This document shows positions 1 through 5,929 of a DNA stretch of 56,209 nucleotides, piece after piece. Each line of letters begins with the position of its first letter. The first letter of the stretch is position 1. The stretch is from an uncultured Treponema sp. (GTDB taxonomy: Bacteria; Spirochaetota; Spirochaetia; Treponematales; Treponemataceae), in NCBI GenBank assembly GCA_937877535.1, contig CALFJF010000017.1, forward strand, positions 1-56,209, in the 5' to 3' direction. A program made the translations under genes and the position numbers. The notes under the pieces are model-generated. The model was not told the DNA's origin. It searched no databases and saw nothing but the letters and a program-made list of their open reading frames with translations.

Positions 1-39
<39 letters not shown>

Positions 40-40
40 A

Positions 41-68
41 ATTATGGGAGCGGATTGCACTTTGTCAA
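41..68 (-). promoter_or_regulatory. Leftward sigma-70 type promoter
   Basis: On the minus strand TTGACA (63-68) is followed after 16 nt by CATAAT (41-46). It points out of the left edge through the 7-mer array, so the gene it serves is outside the window. Confidence 0.55.
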
Positions 69-144
69 GTGGTTTTGTGAGATTTTTTGCACTTTTTTCG
101 CCGTAAGAGCGGTGGTTGCTCCCGATTCGCTGTTGCATAGAGGT

Positions 145-189
145 AGTATAGCACAGATTGCGCGGTTTGTGGGGAAATTTGGGGAATTT
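145..189 (-). promoter_or_regulatory. Repeated promoter module, copy 1
   Basis: The minus strand has TGTGCTATACTA, an extended -10 (TGCTATACT), preceded by a C-rich block with CCCCAAATTTCCCC. The same arrangement recurs at 1336-1376 and 1983-2023. I see no convincing gene from 1 to 253, so this copy serves something to the left or is a remnant. Confidence 0.5.
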
Positions 190-253
190 TTGCGAAAAAA
201 AATCACCCGCAAGCAGAAGACTGGGAAAAGTTTCTGACACTTGCGGGAAGTGC

Positions 254-433
254 CTACACGGTGACGGCGAGTTTCTGCGCAATCTGTCGCACTTGCTCCA
301 GAGGAACATCTGTTATAGCTGAAATTTTCTTAATAGAAAAACTACCATCGCGCAGAAGTTTTTCCACGAGTTCAATATTTCTTTCGGCAACACGCTCATC
401 GCCGTATTCTTCAAAAATCCTGCACATTGTTCT
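254..433 (-). pseudogene. Partial tandem duplicate of the Rpn nuclease 3' end
   Basis: The translated minus strand repeats the C-terminus of the adjacent Rpn-type gene: both contain YGDER, ERN.ELVEKLL, DGSFS, ITDVPLEQV and IAQKL. Only about 60 codons are homologous and no nuclease core is present. The copy lacks the AAEARA insert and ends in AVTV rather than TATAMA. It looks like a remnant left by unequal recombination between tandem copies. Confidence 0.75.
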
Positions 434-1329
434 ACGCCATTGCAGTGGCAGTAAGTTTCTGCGCAATCCGCTCAACTTGCTCCAGAGGAACATCTGTTAT
501 ATCTGCAATTTTCTCAGTAGAAAAACTACCATCGCACAGAAGTTTTTCCACGAGTTCAGCATTTCTTTCTGCCCGTGCTTCTGCCGCCCGCTCATCGCCG
601 TATTCTTCAAAAATTCTGCACATAGTTCTGCCTCCTTCATCTTCCTGCTTGTGAAACCGCACCCGCTCGGCAATCTCGCCGTAGTGCATCGCGTCCGCTC
701 TCTGCTCGCAGAAGTCGTGCATCAGGTAGCCGATTGCGTCGTTGCCACGATACGCGCCGTTCACATAGAGTATAGTACAGCCGTCGTCAAAAGGCAAATC
801 CGTGCCTTTGACTTTCTTTTCAATCTCGTAGACCGCCTTCCCCAGCCCATAGTAGTCATTCTCGGTGATAAAAATGATGTAGGTCTCAGGCAGCGCGGAA
901 AAGTCCTCGCCCTTTTTGAGCGTGTGGCTGTCGAGCATGGCAAGATTGTACCGCGCCCGACGGGCGACCGCACCCTTGTCCGCGCGTTGGACTTCCACGT
1001 TGTAGATTTTGCCCGCCGTGTCCTCCGCCACTATGTCGAGCCGCACGGAGCGGCCGAACAGGTTGCGCTTTTCCTTCTGCGTCATCACACTCCTCACGTG
1101 CAAATCGTCGCGGGAAAGCAGAATCCGCAAGAGAAACTCGGTCAGTTTTTTGTCCTCGCCGAACACGACCGTCATACGCGGCTTCGATAAATCTCAGCCG
1201 AGACTCGCTAAAATCGCTGTCGCGATTTTACGGCTTTCAGCCGCCGCTCCCTACGTCATCCATCAAGCGCAACGCCTGAATGCGAGCCGCCATCTTGGGG
1301 TCTATCGTGTCGAAAATCGTCTTGCCCAT
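432..1329 (-). pseudogene. Rpn / PD-(D/E)XK nuclease-family transposase, interrupted
   Basis: The 247-codon frame ending at 432 is a typical Rpn-family protein (recombination-promoting nuclease, PDDEXK_2). It has VVFGED, an LLRILLSRDDL block, and a catalytic-like RLDIVAED...NVEVQR (D-x-ExQ). The usual N-terminus starts at ATG 1329 (MGKTIFDTIDPKMAARIQAL, then RLMDD) and is cut off by an inserted palindromic repeat (about 1177-1253). That insert adds a stop soon after LMDD and leaves the two parts in different frames. A shortened protein from ATG 1175 is possible. The -10 TATACT sits 6 nt before ATG 1329. Confidence 0.75.
1177..1253. repeat. Palindromic repeat inserted in the Rpn gene
   Basis: Contains CGGCT-TCGATAAATCTC-AGCCG, a stem variant of the dispersed TCGA...CTC hairpin, plus a second dyad, AAAATCGC...GCGATTTT. 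CGTCAT occurs at both edges (1170-1175 and 1254-1259), which may be a target duplication. It disrupts a gene whose family structure is known, so it can be read as an insertion. Confidence 0.7.
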
Positions 1330-1335
1330 GCAAAT

Positions 1336-1376
1336 AGTATAGCACATTTCGCGGGATAGTGGGGGAATTTGGGGAA
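1336..1376 (-). promoter_or_regulatory. Repeated promoter module, copy 2 (Rpn gene)
   Basis: Extended -10 TGCTATACT on the minus strand, with the C-rich block CCCCAAATTCCCCC upstream. The -10 ends 6 nt before ATG 1329, which suggests a leaderless transcript. Confidence 0.6.
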
Positions 1377-1405
1377 GAATTTTGTGTTTTTTTGCGGAAA
1401 AACGG

Positions 1406-1702
1406 CTATTTCTTGCTCTTGCTTATGTCAAAGATGTTCGTGTGCGAACTAATGCGGGCTAAATACAGAATGTGCACCGCTCCATCGTCGGTCTTTTTGT
1501 AGACAAGGAGCAGGTCAGGGCGAATATGGCATTCTCGGTAGCCCTCGTAGTTGCCGTGCAGGTCGTGGTCGTGATATTTTTCTTCTAGCGGCTCGTCATT
1601 CTGCAACTTCAAGACAACCGCGCGGGTTTCCTCTTTTTCCGTCTTGCTGAGTTTCTTTGCGTCAGTCTTGAACTTGCGGGCGATTTGCAGTTTACGCTTC
1701 AT
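1406..1702 (-). CDS. YafQ-family toxin (RelE superfamily)
   Basis: A basic 98-residue protein of the size and pattern of YafQ/RelE mRNA interferases. These cleave mRNA at the ribosome and are neutralised by a partner antitoxin. Family-typical segments are the lysine-rich N-terminal helices, LEEKYHDHDLHGNYEGYREC, then HIRPDLLLVYK and ILYLARISSH. The partner starts upstream and overlaps by 11 nt (1692-1702), the usual antitoxin-first order. Activity is inferred from family, not shown. Confidence 0.88.
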   Translation of the reverse strand: MKRKLQIARKFKTDAKKLSKTEKEETRAVVLKLQNDEPLEEKYHDHDLHGNYEGYRECHIRPDLLLVYKKTDDGAVHILYLARISSHTNIFDISKSKK

Positions 1703-1952
1703 TGCTCATCTCCGCCAAGAAGTCGTCAAAACTATCGTAGGTGTCGTATTCGCCGCGTTCAAACTCCGCGATTGCTTCTTCAACTTTCCGCCGTTCTTCC
1801 GCTCCGCCCGAAAAGCCGAGTGCCGCCGCTTCTTTTTCCTCATCGTAAGCAGGTTTTAGGGTCTTTGCCAAATATTCAATGATTGCAAGCCGCTCCGCGT
1901 AGGAAAGCAAGGCGAGCTGCGCCTCAAAGTTCTTCAGTTCCTGTGCTGACAT
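1692..1952 (-). CDS. Antitoxin of the YafQ-like module
   Basis: An acidic 86-residue protein starting at ATG 1952 with AGGAGG just upstream. A longer reading frame exists, but it runs back through a promoter and a remnant. Residues 8-34 form a helical segment (LSYAERLAIIEYLAKTL), followed by charged linkers and an acidic C-terminus (YDSFDDFLAEM) of the kind that wraps a toxin. It is not an obvious ribbon-helix-helix DinJ, so its DNA-binding type is uncertain. The module probably autoregulates from the TGCTATACT promoter at 1983-1988. Confidence 0.8.
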   Translation of the reverse strand: MSAQELKNFEAQLALLSYAERLAIIEYLAKTLKPAYDEEKEAAALGFSGGAEERRKVEEAIAEFERGEYDTYDSFDDFLAEMSNEA

Positions 1953-1982
1953 TGTGCGCCTCCTGTTTGGGTTGTTGGGGAT

Positions 1983-2023
1983 AGTATAGCATATTTTCAG
2001 CGTTTTGTGGGGGAATTCGGGGA
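1983..2023 (-). promoter_or_regulatory. Repeated promoter module, copy 3 (toxin-antitoxin)
   Basis: Minus strand TGCTATACT (-10 at 1983-1988) with CCCCGAATTCCCCC upstream, the same layout as copies 1 and 2. It lies 30 nt upstream of the antitoxin start, so this transcript has a leader with a Shine-Dalgarno sequence. Confidence 0.6.
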
Positions 2024-2065
2024 ATATTTTTAGGATTCTGACATAAAAATGCCTCTCAGGGTCGA

Positions 2066-2524
2066 TTAGCATTTTTTCCGCCGCCTTGCGCGGTTTTTCT
2101 CGGCGGTTTCCTTCACGGCTTGCCTCCATTGCGCCTGCCGCTCTTTCATCAGAACGCCCAAAGCTGATTTTTCGTCGGCAACGGACTTTTTCACGAAGTC
2201 CTGCACGGCGTGAAAATCGTCCTCGCCTATCAGAACGTCGTCCATCTCGCCCGTGGGAAACAGAGCCGCATCCTCATCGAAATACAACTCAAAGAAAACA
2301 GTGTCGTCGATTTCGTCCGCAGTGTTGTTCTGGAACTTTATGAGCTGCCACATTCCCAATTCAAACGACACCCAATATTCCACGTCGAGAATGTTCACGG
2401 GAAGAGCCGTCTCGGATTTCAAAAGTCGGACTGGCGGCGGGTCTTTTTCGGGGTAGTTGAAGCAAAAGTCGTCGTCAAAATTCCGCCCTGTGGCTTTTTT
2501 GTACAATTCAGGGTCGATTAGCAT
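2066..2524 (-). CDS. Hypothetical acidic protein
   Basis: 152 residues from ATG 2524, preceded by GGAGG. It begins MLIDPELYKK, has a central region rich in hydrophobic and aromatic residues (EYWVSFELGMWQLIKF), an acidic middle (DEIDDT, EMDDVLIGEDD), and ends in a basic tail (ARRRKKC). No signal peptide or membrane segment is seen. I do not recognise the family. The bases encoding MLIDPE recur at its 3' end (about 2058-2083), overlapping its stop codon, so part of a second copy was probably lost. Confidence 0.65.
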   Translation of the reverse strand: MLIDPELYKKATGRNFDDDFCFNYPEKDPPPVRLLKSETALPVNILDVEYWVSFELGMWQLIKFQNNTADEIDDTVFFELYFDEDAALFPTGEMDDVLIGEDDFHAVQDFVKKSVADEKSALGVLMKERQAQWRQAVKETAEKNRARRRKKC

Positions 2525-2550
2525 TTTTTCCTCCGTTTGCGGCTATTCTA

Positions 2551-2853
2551 TCAAAAAAAATTGTCGATTGTGATTTTGCTGCCAAAAATGCTTCTGTCCA
2601 AATCAAGCAGGTCTTGGAAAGAGAAAGTCCTTGGCGTGCAGAGCCAGAAAAGCGTCGTGCAGGAGTGCAGCACGGGCGAAATGTGGAACTCAGGGAACGG
2701 TATGGTCTGCTCGACAAGCGTTCTCGCGTCTTTTTCAAGCGCGCCCGCAAGCGGCTGGTATGAGGAGCAGCCGATTTCAAGAAGATTCCTGTTTGCCATC
2801 TCCATCATAAGAGAAAACTGCGTTTCGCTCCCCGCCCAATCTGCCCTACGCAC
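2551..2853 (-). CDS. Hypothetical small protein downstream of the LysR gene
   Basis: A 100-codon frame beginning at GTG 2853, 15 nt after the LysR stop; internal ATGs give an 85-residue product. It contains EIGCSSYQPLAGALEKDA and HSCTTLFWLC, with no recognised domain. No clear ribosome-binding site is seen. It may be a real distal gene of the LysR transcript, a degraded C-terminal fragment, or chance. Confidence 0.35.
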   Translation of the reverse strand: MRRADWAGSETQFSLMMEMANRNLLEIGCSSYQPLAGALEKDARTLVEQTIPFPEFHISPVLHSCTTLFWLCTPRTFSFQDLLDLDRSIFGSKITIDNFF

Positions 2854-2868
2854 TCACCAAACTTTCCG

Positions 2869-3735
2869 CTATTCCGCGTCCTTCGCCAGCTCCGCAAGCA
2901 GAAGCCGCCAGTCGTCCGCCTTGTCGCGGCGGCATACGGCGTAAAAAGTCACGTTCATCTCGTCGTCGGAAAGGGGAATCGCAACGCGGTTTTCGGGCAG
3001 GGTAAAAGAGGTGGTGCGGTCGGAGATGAATGTGGGCATGTCGCTTGCGGCAATTACGGCGGAAATCGGGTCGTCCTCGGTTCTCCGCACCAGGCGCACG
3101 AACTTTGCGTCGGGGATTTTCTCCTGCTTCACCTTGTCCCAAAATCCGATGTCGCTGTACATGGCGAAGGTCTCGCCCGCAAGGTCTGCGAGCGCAAGCG
3201 ATTTACGGTCTGCAAGTCGGTGCGTCTTTGGAAGCACGACCGAAAGCCGTTCCGAAAAATACCGCTGGCTCTTGAAAATCGCGTCGTCCAGCGGGTGCAA
3301 GAGGATAATCATCTGGTAGGCATCGTCGGTCAGGCCGCGGAGCAGGTTCGGCTCGCTGTCGTCAATGTCAAAGCGCGCCTCAATTCCCGCATACACGCGC
3401 TCTGCCGCCTGAACCGCCGTCATCGCGGGCATAATCGCCACCGACCCGACGGCAAACTTCTTTCGCAAGCCAGCCTTCTCCCGCGTTTTTGAAATCATCT
3501 CGTCCTGCATCGTCATAATCCGCCTGGCGTATTCCGCCGCAAAGATGCCGTTTTCGTTGAGCGCGATGCGGTTTTTAGTGCGGTCAAAGAGTGGCACGCC
3601 CAGTTCCGCCTCCAGTTTCTGCATGGAGCGGCTGATTGTGGGCTGCGTGATTCCCAACTCCTCGCCCACGCGCGTGAGCGTTCCGTATTCCGAAAAAGCG
3701 GCAAGCAGGCGGATGATGTAGGTTTCGATGAACAT
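2869..3735 (-). CDS. LysR-family transcriptional regulator
   Basis: 288 residues from ATG 3735 (MFIETYIIRLL). The winged helix-turn-helix is at about residues 3-62 (GTLTRVGEELGITQPTISRS, then MQKLEAELGVPLF), followed by a periplasmic-binding-like effector domain. A start 36 nt further upstream is possible but would overlap the -10 box. The family usually activates a divergent operon in response to a small molecule; here the divergent neighbours are the DUF362/flavodoxin genes starting at 4367. A 24-bp sequence in its promoter recurs upstream of that operon, so it probably controls them. Confidence 0.9.
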   Translation of the reverse strand: MFIETYIIRLLAAFSEYGTLTRVGEELGITQPTISRSMQKLEAELGVPLFDRTKNRIALNENGIFAAEYARRIMTMQDEMISKTREKAGLRKKFAVGSVAIMPAMTAVQAAERVYAGIEARFDIDDSEPNLLRGLTDDAYQMIILLHPLDDAIFKSQRYFSERLSVVLPKTHRLADRKSLALADLAGETFAMYSDIGFWDKVKQEKIPDAKFVRLVRRTEDDPISAVIAASDMPTFISDRTTSFTLPENRVAIPLSDDEMNVTFYAVCRRDKADDWRLLLAELAKDAE

Positions 3736-3741
3736 GGGGGA

Positions 3742-3770
3742 ATTGTAGCACAAAAACGTGAAAATTGCCA
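3742..3770 (-). promoter_or_regulatory. LysR gene promoter
   Basis: Minus strand -10 TACAAT (3742-3747), 17 nt spacer, weak -35 TGGCAA (3765-3770) lying inside the 24-bp repeat 3761-3784. The -10 ends 6 nt before ATG 3735 and there is no Shine-Dalgarno sequence, so the message is probably leaderless. Binding at the repeat would occlude the -35. Confidence 0.5.
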
Positions 3771-3784
3771 TACGCGGAAAGCAT
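3761..3784. repeat. 24-bp direct repeat, copy 1
   Basis: Identical to 4262-4285 (core TTGCCATACGCGGAAAGCAT). It covers the -35 of the LysR gene. It is either a regulator site copied at both ends of the divergent region or the boundary of an inserted segment. Confidence 0.85.
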
Positions 3785-3879
3785 GGTCGCTTTTGTGAAA
3801 GAGGATTATCTTTGGCAATGCTGGCTTTTCACCAAAAACGCACAACCATTATTCTTTGGAGTATAGGGGCATTTTTAAG

Positions 3880-4191
3880 TTATTCTATACCGTTGATTTT
3901 ACAAAAATCATAGAAATATGGTAAAGCTGCTCGTATAAAGCCACTCTCTAAGTAAGAACGCCTTCCTTTGTTTTTTAAATATTCTAACAAATTTTTATAA
4001 AAATCACTTTTACGGTTTGAAATTTCAGATTCTCTATTTTTTATAGTATTCAAATCTGAAGATGAAAATGAAGAGGTATCTATATGTAAATAATTGCATA
4101 AGTACTGAATTCCATTTCTATATGATGTACCTTTTCCTGTTGCACCTACTTCAGGAGTTTCACAATACGACACAAAATCTTCTAAATCCAT
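3880..4191 (-). CDS. Hypothetical AT-rich small protein
   Basis: 103 residues from ATG 4191 with GAGGAG upstream. It is much more AT-rich than the genes on either side and lies between two identical 24-bp repeats (3761-3784, 4262-4285). The sequence is hydrophilic and helical (SYRNGIQYLCNYLHID, then RKSDFYKNLLEYLKNKGRRS), ending AALPYFYDFCKINGIE. The early segment vaguely recalls the N-terminal module of some restriction endonucleases, but I cannot assign it. No signal peptide or membrane segment. Confidence 0.6.
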   Translation of the reverse strand: MDLEDFVSYCETPEVGATGKGTSYRNGIQYLCNYLHIDTSSFSSSDLNTIKNRESEISNRKSDFYKNLLEYLKNKGRRSYLESGFIRAALPYFYDFCKINGIE

Positions 4192-4261
4192 AAAAATCTC
4201 CTCAAACTCTTTTTAAGTATACCATAGCTTTTTGTAAAAGACAATAAAGTATTATCAGACA

Positions 4262-4285
4262 AAAATTGCCATACGCGGAAAGCAT
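4262..4285. repeat. 24-bp direct repeat, copy 2
   Basis: Exact copy of 3761-3784, same orientation, 501 bp away, about 80 bp upstream of the DUF362 start. Apart from this copy, the stretch 4192-4366 shows only an AT-rich region and the ribosome-binding site of the next gene. Confidence 0.85.
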
Positions 4286-4366
4286 ACTCGCATACAAAAC
4301 TAGCATTGTACATTTTCGCGGCAAGCGTTTACACTTACATCAAAAGCGATTTCTATGGAGGGCAGT

Positions 4367-5308
4367 ATGAAAAAGAAGGTTCTTTCTATTATAATGCTGG
4401 CGATATGTGCCTTTTCCGCGTTCTCGCAGGCGGCTCAGAAGCTCGCGCACCAAAGCGACGCTGCGGACGCGCCAATCGTCTACTTTACGCGCGATGTGTC
4501 GGCGGAAGGGCTGATGAAGGTGTACGGCGCGCTGAATCAGAAAAAGCAGGGCAAGGTCGGAATCAAGGTGTCGTTCGGTGCGCCCGATGAAGATGTGCTG
4601 AAGCCCGCTCTTTTGACACAGCTTATAAAGGCGACCGACGGCACAATGATTGACTCGTGCGGGCTTTCGGGGAACCGCTGGACTGCGGAGATGAACCTTG
4701 CGCACGCGAGGAAGCACGGATTCGACAAGGTTGGACGGATGCAGATGCTCGATGAGAAGGGCGACATCGATATGCCGGTGAAGAACGGCTATCTCCTCAA
4801 ATACGCGCGGACGGGAAGCCATTTTGACGAGTACGACACGCTAGTTTCCGTCTTCAAGTTCAGGATGCACTTTCTGCCCGCGCTCGACGGCGCAATCAAG
4901 AATGTAACGCTCTGTTTGGGAAGCCGCTCTGGAAAATGCCTGATTCATTCGGGCGGAACTGACGCGAACCATTACCACGACACAAAGCCCGATGTGCTTG
5001 AAAAATCTTTCGCAGACACGCTCCGAGCCACGCTTGACTACAAGAAGAATTGGGCGTTCATCAATGTGATTGACAGCTACGAGCCTGAGGATTCCTGCCG
5101 CGGCGCAAAGAACACTGGCGACATCGGCATAATCGCATCCACCGACCCCGTCGCGCTCGACCAGTGCTCCGTGGATTTTGTCGCTGGGACGGCGCAAACG
5201 GCGGAAATCCGCGCCGCGTGGGAGGAAGCGCATCAGGTGAAAATGCTCGAATACGCGGAAAGCATGGGCTGCGGCAAGCGAAACTACAGGCTTGTGGAAG
5301 TAAAATAA
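4367..5308 (+). CDS. DUF362 family exported protein
   Basis: 313 residues from ATG 4367, chosen because GGAGG precedes it; an ATG 12 nt upstream overlaps that site. It has a signal peptide (about residues 1-22). The DUF362 domain fills the rest (KVGIKVSFGAP, IDSCGLSGNRW, GDIGIIASTDPVALDQ). Many family members carry a ferredoxin-type 4Fe-4S pair; none is seen here. It is first in an operon with two flavodoxin-domain proteins, which suggests an extracytoplasmic electron-transfer or reductase role, but the reaction is unknown. Confidence 0.85.
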   Translation: MKKKVLSIIMLAICAFSAFSQAAQKLAHQSDAADAPIVYFTRDVSAEGLMKVYGALNQKKQGKVGIKVSFGAPDEDVLKPALLTQLIKATDGTMIDSCGLSGNRWTAEMNLAHARKHGFDKVGRMQMLDEKGDIDMPVKNGYLLKYARTGSHFDEYDTLVSVFKFRMHFLPALDGAIKNVTLCLGSRSGKCLIHSGGTDANHYHDTKPDVLEKSFADTLRATLDYKKNWAFINVIDSYEPEDSCRGAKNTGDIGIIASTDPVALDQCSVDFVAGTAQTAEIRAAWEEAHQVKMLEYAESMGCGKRNYRLVEVK

Positions 5309-5326
5309 TTTTTAAGGAGAAAACTT

Positions 5327-5917
5327 ATGAAAAAACTCATCTTGGCAATTCTGATAGGAGCATTTGTTATGACAGGACTTGCGGTTGCACAGGCAACCAA
5401 CACAAAAACGGCAGTCGTGTATTTCAGCGCGACGGGAACGACGGAACGCATGGCGAAGAACGCGGCGAGCGCGATGGGCACGGACATCTTTGAAATCCAG
5501 CCCGTCCACAAGTACACCAGCGCAGACTTGAACTGGCACGACAAAAAATCGCTCAGTTCAGTCGAATGCAACGACCCGAAGAGCCGCCCCGCGATTAAGG
5601 CTGTGGTTTCGACAGGCTTGGTTGTTGAGCAAGGTCGAAACACAACCACCGTTTTTGACATCTCAAACTACGACACCGTGATTCTCTGCTACCCAATTTG
5701 GTGGAGCTACGCGCCAAAAATCGTCTACACCTTCGCCGAAAGCCAGAACTGGAGCGGAAAGAACCTTGTCACGCTCTGCACATCAGGCGGAAGCGGGCTT
5801 GGACGGAGCGGAAGCGACCTCGCCAAATACGCGAAAGGCGCGGCGTTCAAGGGCGGCAAGGACTTCACGCACGCAAGCGGCGAGGATGTGCAGAAGTATG
5901 TCGATGGCTTAAAATAG
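5327..5917 (+). CDS. Exported flavodoxin with in-frame repeat insertion
   Basis: 196 residues; AAGGAG precedes ATG 5327. Signal peptide about 1-22 (MKKLILAILIGAFVMTGLAV). The flavodoxin fold (flavodoxin_4 type) has an FMN phosphate loop VVYFSATGTTERMAKNAA and the later YPIWWSYAPKIVYTF and CTSGGSGLGRS segments. Residues 93-108 (VVSTGLVVEQGRNTTT) are encoded exactly by a dispersed palindromic repeat. Flavodoxins of this type normally pass from RPAIK directly to the YDTVILCYPIWW strand, so this is an insertion tolerated in a surface loop. An exported flavodoxin is itself uncommon. Confidence 0.92.
   Translation: MKKLILAILIGAFVMTGLAVAQATNTKTAVVYFSATGTTERMAKNAASAMGTDIFEIQPVHKYTSADLNWHDKKSLSSVECNDPKSRPAIKAVVSTGLVVEQGRNTTTVFDISNYDTVILCYPIWWSYAPKIVYTFAESQNWSGKNLVTLCTSGGSGLGRSGSDLAKYAKGAAFKGGKDFTHASGEDVQKYVDGLK
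5603..5649. repeat. Dispersed palindromic repeat, in frame in the flavodoxin gene
   Basis: Begins GTGGTTTCGACAGG and ends GTCGAAACACAACCAC, with an internal inverted copy. It translates to VVSTG...NTTT in the gene frame, and the reading phase is the same as at 6617-6639. Confidence 0.85.
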
Positions 5918-5929
5918 CGGTGGGCGACG

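Noticed and set aside
55..237. 60-codon plus-strand open frame
   Set aside because: No ribosome-binding site, odd composition, and it runs antisense through two promoter-like sites.
261..1190. 309-codon plus-strand open frame opposite the Rpn gene
   Set aside because: Antisense shadow of a recognisable Rpn reading frame; its protein has no sensible domain pattern.
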